Positions 46,260 to 58,537 of a stretch of DNA of 64,000 nucleotides are shown in pieces. Origin of the DNA: Henricia sp. BOLD:AAB3569 (Eukaryota > Echinodermata > Asteroidea > Spinulosida > Echinasteridae); the NCBI GenBank assembly GCA_037783545.1, contig JBBELK010000997.1, positions 24,685 through 88,684 on the forward strand. The letters are read 5' to 3'. Within the stretch, counting starts at the first letter, position 1. The number at the start of each line of letters is the position of its first letter. The notes beneath the pieces were generated by a model. That model did not search any database. It saw only the letters and a list, made by a program, of their open reading frames with translations, and was not told the origin of the DNA. The position numbers and the translations under genes were made by a program.

Positions 46260-48442
46260 GTGTGTCCCAAATGCCGGCAAATTTGGAAATCAAGGAATTT
46301 TCCAACCAACTACAAATTTTGCATGCTCCAAACTGTATATATTCCGCACTTGTCATGCAAAATTGACAGATTTTCGCTGGAAAATGACGGAGAAATTTCA
46401 GAGTTTAGGGAAAACGGAGCTCGGCTACGTGGTTATTCCTCTAACCGTGGCTGTTGGGACACCCTGTGCCGCGCTGGTGTACATTTGTACGGCCGTTGAC
46501 TCACCCCAGATTGTGACGGGAATTAGGTCAAAGTGTGTCCCAAATGCCGGCAAATTTGGAAATCAAGGAATTTTCCAACCAACTTCAAATTTTGCATGCT
46601 CCAAACTGTATATATTCCGCACTTGTCATGCAAAATTGACAGATTTTCGCTGGGAAATGACGGAGAAATTTCAAAGTTTAGGGAAAACGGAGCTCGGCTA
46701 CGTGGTTATTCCCCTAACCGTGGCTGTTGGGACACCCTGCGCCGCGCTGGTGTACATTTGTACGGCCGTTGACTCACCCCAGATTGTGACGGGAATTAGG
46801 TCAAAGTGTGTCCCAAATGCCGGCAAATTTGGAAATCAAGGAATTTTCCAACCAACTTCAAATTTTGCATGCTCCAAACTGTATATATTCCGCACTTGTC
46901 ATTCAAAATTGACAGATTTTTGCTGGGAAATGACGGAGAAATTTCAGAGTTTAGGGAAAACGGAGCTCGGCTACGTGGTTATTCCCCTAACCGTGGCTGT
47001 TGGAACACCCTGCGCCGCGATGGTGTACATTTGTACGGCCGTTGACTCACCCCAGATTGTGACGGGAATTAGGTCAAAGTGTGTCCCAAATGCCGGCAAA
47101 TTTGGAAATCAAGGAATTTTCCAACCAACTTCAAATTTTGCATGCTCCAAACTGTATATATTCCGCACTTGTCATGCAAAATTGACAGATTTTCGCTGGG
47201 AAATGACGGAGAAATTTCAGAGTTTAGGGAAAACGGAGCTCGGCTACGTGGTTATTCCTCTAACCGTGGCTGTTGGGACACCCTGTGCCGCGCTGGTGTA
47301 CATTTGTACGGCCGTTGACTCACCCCAGATTGTGACGGGAATTAGGTCAAAGTGTGTCCCAAATGCCGGCAAATTTGGAAATCAAGGAATTTTCCAACCA
47401 ACTTCAAATTTTGCATGCTCCAAACTGTATATATTCCGCACTTGTCATGCAAAATTGACAGATTTTCGCTGGGAAATGACGGAGAAATTTCAGAGTTTAG
47501 GAAAAACGGAGCTCGGCTACGTGGTTATTCCCCTAACCGTGGCTGTTGGGACACCCTGCGCCGCGCTGGTGTACATTTGTACGGCCGTTGACTCACCCCA
47601 GATTGTGACGGGAATTAGGTCAAAGTGTGTCCCAAATGCCGGCAAATTTGGAAATCAAGGAATTTTACAACCAACTTCAAATTTTGCATGCTCCAAACTG
47701 TATATATTCCGCACTTGTGATGCAAAATTGACAGATTTTCGCTGGGAAATGACGGAGAAATGTCAGAGTTTAGGGAAAACGGAGCTCGGCTACGTGGTTA
47801 TTCCCCTAACCGTGGCTGTTGGAACACCCTGCGCCGCGATGGTGTACATTTGTACGGCCGTTGACTCACCCCAGATTGTGACGGGAATTAGGTCAAAGTG
47901 TGTCCCAAATGCCGGCAAATTTGGAAATCAAGGAATTTTACAACCAACTTCAAATTTTGCATGCTCCAAACTGTATATATTCCGCACTTGTGATGCAAAA
48001 TTGACAGATTTTCGCTGGGAAATGACGGAGAAATTTCAGAGTTTAGGGAAAACGGAGCTCGGCTACGTGGTTATTCCCCTAACCGTGGCTGTTGGAACAC
48101 CCTGCGCCGCGATGGTGTACATTTGTACGGCCGTTGACTCACCCCAGATTGTGACGGGAATTAGGTCAAAGTGTGTCCCAAATGCCGGCAAATTTGGAAA
48201 TCAAGGAATTTTCCAACCAACTTCAAATTTTGCATGCTCCAAACTGTATATATCCCGCACTTGTCATGCAAAATTGACAGATTTTCGCTGGGAAATGACG
48301 GAGAAATTTCAGAGTTTAGGGAAACGGAGCTCGGCTACGTGGTTATTACCCTAACCGTGGCTGTTGGGACACCCTGCGCCGCGCTGGTGTACATTTGTAC
48401 GGCCGTTGACTCACCCCAGATGGTGACGGGAATTAGGTCAAA
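46260..48442 (+). repeat. Eight-monomer HOR, 2,183 bp, copy 2
   Basis: Marker for marker the same as 44077-46259, including the rare TTCATTCAAAATTG, GAAATGTCAG and TATATCCCGC alleles. Differences I noticed are a T/C change in the anchor (GTGTTCCAAA at 44077, GTGTCCCAAA at 46260) and a private TACATCTGTACGG near 45117 in copy 1. Confidence 0.88.
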
Positions 48443-48987
48443 GTGTGTCCCAAATGCCGGCAAATTTGGAAATCAAGGAATTTTCCAACCAACTACAAAT
48501 TTTGCATGCTCCAAACTGTATATATTCCGCACTTGTCATGCAAAATTGACAGATTTTCGCTGGGAAATGACGGAGAAATTTCAGAGTTTAGGGAAACGGA
48601 GCTCGGCTACGTGGTTATTCCCCTAACCGTGGCTGTTGGGACACCCTGCGCCGCGCTGGTGTACATTTGTACGGCCGTTGACTCACCCCAGATTGTGACG
48701 GGAATTAGGTCAAAGTGTGTCCCAAATGCCGGCAAATTTGGAAATCAAGGAATTTTCCAACCAACTACAAATTTTGCATGCTCCAAACTGTATATATTCC
48801 GCACTTGTCATGCAAAATTGACAGAATTTCGCTTGGAAATGACGGAGAAATTTCAGAGTTTAGGGAAAACGGAGCTCGGCTACGTGGTTATTCCCCTTAC
48901 CGTGGCTGTTGGGACACCCTGCGCTGCGCTGGTGTACATTTGTACGGCCGTTGACTCACCCCAGATTGTGACGGGAATTAGGTCAAA
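48443..48987 (+). repeat. Two-monomer block shared with 52.3, 53.6 and 59.4 kb
   Basis: A 272-bp ACTACA copy is followed by an ACTACA copy with GACAGAATTTCGCTTGG, CCCCTTACCGTGG and GCGCTGCGC. The same pair occurs at 52263-52807, 53625-54169 and 59355-59899. The last two also share TTGACTTACCCC, so they form the closest pair. Confidence 0.8.
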
Positions 48988-49806
48988 GTGTGTCCCAAAT
49001 GCCGGCAAATTTGGAAATCAAGAAATTTTCCAACCAACTTCAAATTTTGCATGCTCCAAACTGTATATATTCCGCACTTGTCATGCAAAATTGACAGATT
49101 TTCGCTGGGAAATGACGGAGAAATTTCAGAGTTTAGGGAAAACGGAGCTCGGCTACGTGGTTATTCCCCTAACCGTGGCTGTTGGGACACCCTGCGCCGC
49201 GCTGGTGTACATTTGTACGGCCGTTGACTCGCCCCAGATTGTGACGGGAATTAGGTCAAAGTGTGTCCCAAATGCCGGCAAATTTGGAAATCAAGGAATT
49301 TTCCAACCAACTACAAATTTTGCATGCTCCAAACTGTATATATTCCGCACTTGTCATGCAAAATTGACAGATTTTCGCTGGGAAATGACGGAGAGATTTC
49401 AGAGTTTAGGGAAAACGGAGCTCGGCTACGTGGTTATTCCCCTAACCGTGGCTGTTGGGACACCCTGCGCCGCGCTGGTGTACATTTGTACGGCCGTTGA
49501 CTAACCCCAGATTGTGACGGAAATTAGGTCAAAGTGTGTCCCAAATGCCGGCAAATTTGGAAATCAAGGAATTTTCCAACCAACTTCAAATTTTGCATGC
49601 TCCAAACTGTATATATTCCGTACTTGTCATGCAAAATTGACAGATTTTCGCTGGGAAATGACGGAGAAATTTCAGAGTTTAGGGAAAACGGAGCTCGGCT
49701 ACGTGGTTATTCCCATAACCGTGGCTGTTGGGACACCCTGCGCCGCGCTGGTGTACATTTGTACGGCCGTTGACTCACCCCAGATTGTGACGGGAAGTAG
49801 GTCAAA
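48988..49806 (+). repeat. Second copy of the 43258-44076 block
   Basis: Same markers and order as at 43258, 5,730 bases away: AATCAAGAAATTTT, GACGGAGAGATTTC, TGACTAA on a full-length monomer, GTGACGGAAATTAGG, CCGTACTTG, TTCCCATAACC and GGGAAGTAGGTC. The 43.8-kb copy has a private TTTATGGAAAACGG not seen here. Confidence 0.8.
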
Positions 49807-50079
49807 GTGTGTCCCAAATGCCGGCAAATTTGGAAATCAAGGAATTTTCCAACCAACTACAAATTTTGCATGCTCCAAACTGTATATATTCCGCACTTGT
49901 CATGCAAAATTGACAGATTTTCGCTGGGAAATGACGGAGAAATTTCAGAGTTTAGGGAAAACGGAGCTCGGCTACGTGGTTATTCCCCTAACCGTGGCTG
50001 TTGGGACACCCTGCGCCGCGCTGGTGTACATTTGTACGGCCGTTGACTCACCCCAGATTGTGACGGGAATTAGGTCAAA
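49807..50079 (+). repeat. Single 273-bp ACTACA monomer between HOR blocks
   Basis: A near-consensus copy with the ACTACAAATT allele and the GGGAAGTAGG change just before its anchor. It separates the shared three-monomer block from the third 2,183-bp unit. Confidence 0.7.
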
Positions 50080-52262
50080 GTGCGTTCCAAATGCCGGCAA
50101 ATTTGGAAATCAAGGAATTTTCCAACCAACTTCAAATTTTGCATGCTCCAAACTGTATATATTCCGCACTTGTCATGCAAAATTGACAGATTTTCGCTGG
50201 AAAATGACGGAGAAATTTCAGAGTTTAGGGAAAACGGAGCTCGGCTACGTGGTTATTCCTCTAACCGTGGCTGTTGGGACACCCTGTGCCGCGCTGGTGT
50301 ACATTTGTACGGCCGTTGACTCACCCCAGATTGTGACGGGAATTAGGTCAAAGTGTGTCCCAAATGCCGGCAAATTTGGAAATCAAGGAATTTTCCAACC
50401 AACTTCAAATTTTGCATGCTCCAAACTGTATATATTCCGCACTTGTCATGCAAAATTGACAGATTTTCGCTGGGAAATGACGGAGAAATTTCAAAGTTTA
50501 GGGAAAACGGAGCTCGGCTACGTGGTTATTCCCCTAACCGTGGCTGTTGGGACACCCTGCGCCGCGCTGGTGTACATTTGTACGGCCGTTGACTCACCCC
50601 AGATTGTGACGGGAATTAGGTCAAAGTGTGTCCCAAATGCCGGCAAATTTGGAAATCAAGGAATTTTCCAACCAACTTCAAATTTTGCATGCTCCAAACT
50701 GTATATATTCCGCACTTGTCATGCAAAATTGACAGATTTTTGCTGGGAAATGACGGAGAAATTTCAGAGTTTAGGGAAAACGGAGCTCGGCTACGTGGTT
50801 ATTCCCCTAACCGTGGCTGTTGGGACACCCTGCGCCGCGCTGGTGTACATTTGTACGGCCGTTGACTCACCCCAGATTGTGACGGGAATTAGGTCAAAGT
50901 GTGTCCCAAATGCCGGCAAATTTGGAAATCAAGGAATTTTCCAACCAACTTCAAATTTTGCATGCTCCAAACTGTATATATTCCGCACTTGTCATGCAAA
51001 ATTGACAGATTTTCGCTGGGAAATGACGGAGAAATTTCAGAGTTTAGGGAAAACGGAGCTCGGCTACGTGGTTATTCCCCTAACCGTGGCTGTTGGAACA
51101 CCCTGCGCCGCGATGGTGTACATTTGTACGGCCGTTGACTCACCCCAGATTGTGACGGGAATTAGGTCAAAGTGTGTCCCAAATGCCGGCAAATTTGGAA
51201 ATCAAGGAATTTTCCAACCAACTTCAAATTTTGCATGCTCCAAACTGTATATATTCCGCACTTGTCATGCAAAATTGACAGATTTTCGCTGGGAAATGAC
51301 GGAGAAATTTCAGAGTTTAGGGAAAACGGAGCTCGGCTACGTGGTTATTCCTCTAACCGTGGCTGTTGGGACACCCTGTGCCGCGCTGGTGTACATTTGT
51401 ACGGCCGTTGACTCACCCCAGATTGTGACGGGAATTAGGTCAAAGTGTGTCCCAAATGCCGGCAAATTTGGAAATCAAGGAATTTTCCAACCAACTTCAA
51501 ATTTTGCATGCTCCAAACTGTATATATTCCGCACTTGTCATGCAAAATTGACAGATTTTCGCTGGGAAATGACGGAGAAATTTCAGAGTTTAGGAAAAAC
51601 GGAGCTCGGCTACGTGGTTATTCCCCTAACCGTGGCTGTTGGGACACCCTGCGCCGCGCTGGTGTACATTTGTACGGCCGTTGACTCACCCCATATTGTG
51701 ACGGGAATTAGGTCAAAGTGTGTCCCAAATGCCGGCAAATTTGGAAATCAAGGAATTTTACAACCAACTTCAAATTTTGCATGCTCCAAACTGTATATAT
51801 TCCGCACTTGTGATGCAAAATTGACAGATTTTCGCTGGGAAATGACGGAGAAATTTCAGAGTTTAGGGAAAACGGAGCTCGGCTACGTGGTTATTCCCCT
51901 AACCGTGGCTGTTGGAACACCCTGCGCCGCGATGGTGTACATTTGTACGGCCGTTGACTCACCCCAGATTGTGACGGGAATTAGGTCAAAGTGTGTCCCA
52001 AATGCCGGCAAATTTGGAAATCAAGGAATTTTCCAACCAACTTCAAATTTTGCATGCTCCAAACTGTATATATTCCGCACTTGTCATGCAAAATTGACAG
52101 ATTTTCGCTGGGAAATGACGGAGAAATTTCAGAGTTTAGGGAAACGGAGCTCGGCTACGTGGTTATTACCCTAACCGTGGCTGTTGGGACACCCTGCGCC
52201 GCGCTGGTGTACATTTGTACGGCCGTTGACTCACCCCAGATTGTGACGGGAATTAGGTCAAA
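50080..52262 (+). repeat. Rearranged third member of the 2,183-bp family
   Basis: It has the same total length, seven 273-bp plus one 272-bp monomers, and starts with CGCTGGAAAATGACG then TTTCAAAGTTTAG. It has one extra monomer in the TTTTTGCTGG/GCCGCGATGG region (50626 and 50899 split markers that are together in 44623) and one fewer TTTTACAACC monomer (only 51718). Compensating gain and loss kept the length. Confidence 0.75.
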
Positions 52263-53624
52263 GTGTGTCCCAAATGCCGGCAAATTTGGAAATCAAGGAA
52301 TTTTCCAACCAACTACAAATTTTGCATGCTCCAAACTGTATATATTCCGCACTTGTCATGCAAAATTGACAGATTTTCGCTGGGAAATGACGGAGAAATT
52401 TCAGAGTTTAGGGAAACGGAGCTCGGCTACGTGGTTATTCCCCTAACCGTGGCTGTTGGGACACCCTGCGCCGCGCTGGTGTACATTTGTACGGCCGTTG
52501 ACTCACCCCAGATTGTGACGGGAATTAGGTCAAAGTGTGTCCCAAATGCCGGCAAATTTGGAAATCAAGGAATTTTCCAACCAACTACAAATTTTGCATG
52601 CTCCAAACTGTATATATTCCGCACTTGTCATGCAAAATTGACAGAATTTCGCTTGGAAATGACGGAGAAATTTCAGAGTTTAGGGAAAACGGAGCTCGGC
52701 TACGTGGTTATTCCCCTTACCGTGGCTGTTGGGACACCCTGCGCTGCGCTGGTGTACATTTGTACGGCCGTTGACTCACCCCATATTGTGACGGGAATTA
52801 GGTCAAAGTGTGTCCCAAATGCCGGCAAATTTGGAAATCAAGGAATTTTCCAACCAACTTCAAATTTTGCATGCTCCAAACTGTATATATTCCGCACTTG
52901 TCATGCAAAATTGACAGATTTTCGCTGGGAAATGACAGAGAAATTTCAGAGTTTAGGGAAAACGGAGCTCGGCTACGTGGTTATTCCCCTAACCGTGGCT
53001 GTTGGGACACCCTGCGCTTCGCTGGTGTACATTTGTACGGCCGTTGACTCACCCCAGATTGTGACGGGAATTAGGTCAAAGTGTGTCCCAAATGCCGGAA
53101 AATTTGGAAATCAAGGAATTTTCCAACCAACTTCAAATTTTGCATGCTCCAAACTGTATATATTCCGCACTTGTCATGCAAAATTTACAGATTTTCGCTG
53201 GGAAATGACGGAGAAATTTCAGAGTTTAGGGAAACGGAGCTCGGCTACGTGGTTATTACCCTAACCGTGGCTGTTGGGACACCCTGCGCCGCGCTGGTGT
53301 ACATTTGTACGGCCGTTGACTCACCCCAGATTGTGACGGGAATTAGGTCAAAGTGTGTCCCAAATGCCGGCAAATTTGGAAATCAAGGAATTTTCCAACC
53401 AACTTCAAATTTTGCATGCTCCAAACTGTATATATTCCGCACTTGTCATGCAAAATTGACAGATTTTCGCTGGGAAATGACGGAGAAATTTCAGAGTTTA
53501 GGGAAACGGAGCTCGGCTACGTGGTTATTACCCTAACCGTGGCTGTTGGGACACCCTGCGCCGCGCTGGTGTACATTTGTACGGCCGTTGACTCACCCCA
53601 GATTGTGACGGGAATTAGGTCAAA
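52263..53624 (+). repeat. Five-monomer HOR, 1,362 bp, copy 1
   Basis: Lengths 272, 273, 273, 272, 272. Markers: ACTACA; GACAGAATTTCGCTTGG with CCATATTGTG; GAAATGACAGAG with TGCGCTTCGC; GCCGGAAAATTT with AAATTTACAG; a consensus-like copy with TTATTACCC. The first three recur in order from 53625. Confidence 0.8.
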
Positions 53625-54715
53625 GTGTGTCCCAAATGCCGGCAAATTTGGAAATCAAGGAATTTTCCAACCAACTACAAATTTTGCATGCTCCAAACTG
53701 TATATATTCCGCACTTGTCATGCAAAATTGACAGATTTTCGCTGGGAAATGACGGAGAAATTTCAGAGTTTAGGGAAACGGAGCTCGGCTACGTGGTTAT
53801 TCCCCTAACCGTGGCTGTTGGGACACCCTGCGCCGCGCTGGTGTACATTTGTACGGCCGTTGACTTACCCCAGATTGTGACGGGAATTAGGTCAAAGTGT
53901 GTCCCAAATGCCGGCAAATTTGGAAATCAAGGAATTTTCCAACCAACTACAAATTTTGCATGCTCCAAACTGTATATATTCCGCACTTGTCATGCAAAAT
54001 TGACAGAATTTCGCTTGGAAATGACGGAGAAATTTCAGAGTTTAGGGAAAACGGAGCTCGGCTACGTGGTTATTCCCCTTACCGTGGCTGTTGGGACACC
54101 CTGCGCTGCGCTGGTGTACATTTGTACGGCCGTTGACTCACCCCATATTGTGACGGGAATTAGGTCAAAGTGTGTCCCAAATGCCGGCAAATTTGGAAAT
54201 CAAGGAATTTTCCAACCAACTTCAAATTTTGCATGCTCCAAACTGTATATATTCCGCACTTGTCATGCAAAATTGACAGATTTTCGCTGGGAAATGACAG
54301 AGAAATTTCAGAGTTTAGGGAAAACGGAGCTCGGCTACGTGGTTATTCCCCTAACCGTGGCTGTTGGGACACCCTGCGCTTCGCTGGTGTACATTTGTAC
54401 GGCCGTTGACTCACCCCAGATTGTGACGGGAATTAGGTCAAAGTGTGTCCCAAATGCCGGAAAATTTGGAAATCAAGGAATTTTCCAACCAACTTCAAAT
54501 TTTGCATGCTCCAAACTGTATATATTCCGCACTTGTCATGCAAAATTTACAGATTTTCGCTGGGAAATGACGGAGAAATTTCAGAGTTTAGGGAAAACGG
54601 AGCTCGGCTACGTGGTTATTCCCCTAACCGTGGCTGTTGGGACACTCTGCGCCGCGCTGGTGTACATTTGTACGGCCGTTGACTCACCCCAGATTGTGAC
54701 GGGAATTAGGTCAAA
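53625..54715 (+). repeat. Copy 2 of the 1,362-bp unit, incomplete
   Basis: Monomers 53625, 53897, 54170 and 54443 follow the first four of copy 1. TTGACTTACCCC is new, the fourth monomer is 273 instead of 272 bp, and it ends in GGGACACTCTGC. The fifth monomer is absent and the array passes into AAAGGGTGTCC copies. Confidence 0.75.
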
Positions 54716-56353
54716 GGGTGTCCCAAATGCCGGCAAATTTGGAAATCAAGGAATTTTCCAACCAACTTCAAATTTTGCATGCTCCAAACTGTATATATTC
54801 CGCACTTGTCATGCAAAATTGACAGATTTTCGCTTGGAAATGACGGAGAAATTTCAGAGTTTAGGGAAAACGGAGCTCGGCTACGTGGTTATTCCCCTAA
54901 CCGTGGCTGTTGGGACACTCTGCGCCGCGCTGGTGTACATTTGTACGGCCGTTGACTCACCCCAGATTGTGACGGGAATTAGGTCAAAGGGTGTCCCAAA
55001 TGCCGGCAAATTTGGAAATCAAGGAATTTTCCAACCAACTTCAAATTTTGCATGCTCCAAACTGTATATATTCCGCACTTGTCATGCAAAATTGACAGAT
55101 TTTCGCTTGGAAATGACGGAGAAATTTCAGAGTTTAGGGAAAACGGAGATCGGCTACGTGGTTATTCCCCTAACCATGGCTGTTGGGACACCCTGCGCTT
55201 CGCTGGTGTACATTTGTACGGCCGTTGACTCACTCCAGATTGTGACGGGAATTAGGTCAAAGTGTGTCCCAAATGCCGGAAAATTTGGAAATCAAGGAAT
55301 TTTCCAACCAACTTCAAATTTTGCATGCTCCAAACTGTATATATTCCGCACTTGTCATGCAAAATTTACAGATTTTCGCTGGGAAATGACGGAGAAATTT
55401 CAGAGTTTAGGGAAAACGGAGCTCGGCTACGTGGTTATTCCCCTAACCGTGGCTGTTGGGACACCCTGCGCCGCGCTGGTGTACATTTGTACGGCCGTTG
55501 ACTCACCCCAGATTGTGACGGGAATTAGGTCAAAGTGTGTCCCAAATGCCGGAAAATTTGGAAATCAAGGAATTTTCCAACCAACTTCAAATTTTGCATG
55601 CTCCAAACTGTATATATTCCGCACTTGTCATGCAAAACTTACAGATTTTCGCTGGGAAATGACGGAGAAATTTCAGAGTTTAGGGAAAACGGAGCTCGGC
55701 TACGTGGTTATTCCCCTAACCGTGGCTGTTGGGACACCCTGCGCCGCGCTGGTGTACATTTGTACGGCCGTTGACTCACCCCAGATTGTGACGGGAATTA
55801 GGTCAAAGGGTGTCCCAAATGCCGGCAAATTTGGAAATCAAGGAATTTTCCAACCAACTTCAAATTTTGCATGCTCCAAACTGTATATATTCCGCACTTG
55901 TCATGCAAAATTGACAGATTTTCGCTTGGAAATGACGGAGAAATTTCAGAGTTTAGGGAAAACGGAGCTCGGCTACGTGGTTATTCCCCTAACCATGGCT
56001 GTTGGGACACCCTGCGCTTCGCTGGTGTACATTTGTACGGCCGTTGACTCACTCCAGATTGTGACGGGAATTAGGTCAAAGTGTGTCCCAAATGCCGGAA
56101 AATTTGGAAATCAAGGAATTTTCCAACCAACTTCAAATTTTGCATGCTCCAAACTGTATATATTCCGCACTTGTCATGCAAAATTTACAGATTTTCGCTG
56201 GGAAATGAAGGAGAAATTTCAGAGTTTAGGGAAAACGGAGCTCGGCTACGTGGTTATTCCCCTAACCGTGGCTGTTGAGACACCCTGCGCCGCGCTGGTG
56301 TACATTTGTACGGCCGTTGACTCACCCCAGATTGTGACGGGAATTAGGTCAAA
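54716..56353 (+). repeat. Block of AAAGGGTGTCC and GCCGGAAAATTT monomers
   Basis: 54716 and 54989 are near-identical neighbours with AAAGGGTGTCC and TCGCTTGGAAATG; the second ends with GGAGATCGG and AACCATGGCTG. Then come GCCGGAAAATTT copies with AAATTTACAG (55262, 56081) or AAACTTACAG (55535) and another AAAGGGTGTCC copy (55808). The anchor changes from GTGTGTCCC to GGGTGTCCC in the AAAGGG copies. Confidence 0.75.
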
Positions 56354-57991
56354 GTGTGTCCCAAATGCCGGCAAATTTGGAAATTAAGTAATTTTCCAAC
56401 CAACTTCAAATTTTGCATGCTCCAAACTGTATATATTCCGCACTTGTCATGCAAAATTGACAGATTTTCGCTTGGAAATGACGGAGAAATCTCAGAGTTT
56501 AGGGAAAACGGAGCTCGGCTACGTGGTTATTCCCCTAACCGTGGCTGTTGGGACACCCTGCGCTGCGCTGGTGTACATTTGTACGGCCGTTGACTCACCC
56601 CAGATCTTGACGGGAATTAGGTCAAAGTGTGTCCCAAATGCCGGCAAATTTGGAAATCAAGGAATTTTCCAACCAACTTCAAATTTTGCATGCTCCAAAC
56701 TGTATATATTCCGCACTTGTCATGCAAAATTGACAGATTTTCGCTGGGAAATGACGGAGAAATTTCAGAGTTTAGGGAAAACGGAGCTCGGCTACGTGGT
56801 TATTCCCCTAACCGTGGCTGTTGAGACACCCTGCGCCGCGCTGGTGTACATTTGTACGGCCGTTGACTCACCCCAGATTGTGACGGGAATTAGGTCAAAG
56901 TGTGTCCCAAATGCCGGCAAATTTGGAAATCAAGGAATTTTCCAACCAACTTCAAATTTTGCATGCTCCAAACTGTATATATTCCGCACTTGTCATGCAA
57001 AACTTACAGATTTTCGCTGGGAAATGACGGAGAAATTTCAGAGTTTAGGGAAAACGGAGCTCGGCTACGTGGTTATTCCCCTAACCGTGGCTGTTGGGAC
57101 ACCCTGCGCCGCGCTGGTGTACATTTGTACGGCCGTTGACTCACCCCAGATTGTGACGGGAATTAGGTCAAAGGGTGTCCCAAATGCCGGCAAATTTGGA
57201 AATCAAGGAATTTTCCAACCAACTTCAAATTTTGCATGCTCCAAACTGTATATATTCCGCACTTGTCATGCAAAATTGACAGATTTTCGCTTGGAAATGA
57301 CGGAGAAATTTCAGAGTTTAGGGAAAACGGAGCTCGGCTACGTGGTTATTCCCCTAACCATGGCTGTTGGGACACCCTGCGCTTCGCTGGTGTACATTTG
57401 TACGGCCGTTGACTCACTCCAGATTGTGACGGGAATTAGGTCAAAGTGTGTCCCAAATGCCGGAAAATTTGGAAATCAAGGAATTTTCCAACCAACTTCA
57501 AATTTTGCATGCTCCAAACTGTATATATTCCGCACTTGTCATGCAAAATTTACAGATTTTCGCTGGGAAATGACGGAGAAATTTCAGAGTTTAGGGAAAA
57601 CGGAGCTCGGCTACGTGGTTATTCCCCTAACCGTGGCTGTTGAGACACCCTGCGCCGCGCTGGTGTACATTTGTACGGCCGTTGACTCACCCCAGATTGT
57701 GACGGGAATTAGGTCAAAGTGTGTCCCAAATGCCGGCAAATTTGGAAATCATGGAATTTTGCAACCAACTTCAAATTTTGCATGCTCCAAACTGTATATA
57801 TTCCGCACTTGTCATGCAAAATTGACAGATTTTCGCTGGGAAATGACGGAGAAATTTCAGAGTTTAGGGAAAACGGAGCTCGGCTACGTGGTTAGTCCCC
57901 TAACCGTGGCTGTTGGGACACCCTGCGCCGCGCTGGTATACATTTGTACGGCCGTTGACTCACCCCAGATTGTGACGGGAATTAGGTCAAA
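56354..57991 (+). repeat. Six-monomer HOR, 1,638 bp
   Basis: Markers: GGAAATTAAGTAATTTT with AAATCTCAG and GATCTTGACGGG; GTTGAGACACC; AAACTTACAG; AAAGGGTGTCC with AACCATGGCTG; GCCGGAAAATTT with AAATTTACAG and GTTGAGACACC; CATGGAATTTTGCAACC with GGTTAGTCCCC and TGGTATACATTTG. The AAATTAAG change puts a TAA in the otherwise open frame. The first two monomers recur at 57992 and 58265. Confidence 0.8.
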
Positions 57992-58537
57992 GTGTGTCCC
58001 AAATGCCGGCAAATTTGGAAATTAAGTAATTTTCCAACCAACTTCAAATTTTGCATGCTCCAAACTGTATATATTCCGCACTTGTCATGCAAAATTGACA
58101 GATTTTCGCTTGGAAATGACGGAGAAATCTCAGAGTTTAGGGAAAACGGAGCTCGGCTACGTGGTTATTCCCCTAACCGTGGCTGTTGGGACACCCTGCG
58201 CTGCGCTGGTGTACATTTGTACGGCCGTTGACTCACCCCAGATCTTGACGGGAATTAGGTCAAAGTGTGTCCCAAATGCCGGCAAATTTGGAAATCAAGG
58301 AATTTTCCAACCAACTTCAAATTTTGCATGCTCCAAACTGTATATATTCCGCACTTGTCATGCAAAATTGACAGATTTTCGCTGGGAAATGACGGAGAAA
58401 TTTCAGAGTTTAGGGAAAACGGAGCTCGGCTACGTGGTTATTCCCCTAACCGTGGCTGTTGAGACACCCTGCGCCGCGCTGGTGTACATTTGTACGGCCG
58501 TTGACTCACCCCAGATTGTGACGGGAATTAGGTCAAA
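57992..58537 (+). repeat. First two monomers of a second 1,638-bp unit
   Basis: 57992 has GGAAATTAAGTAATTTT, AAATCTCAG and GATCTTGACGGG; 58265 has GTTGAGACACC. The order then breaks at 58538, where the array changes to a copy of the 52.8-kb block. Confidence 0.75.
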
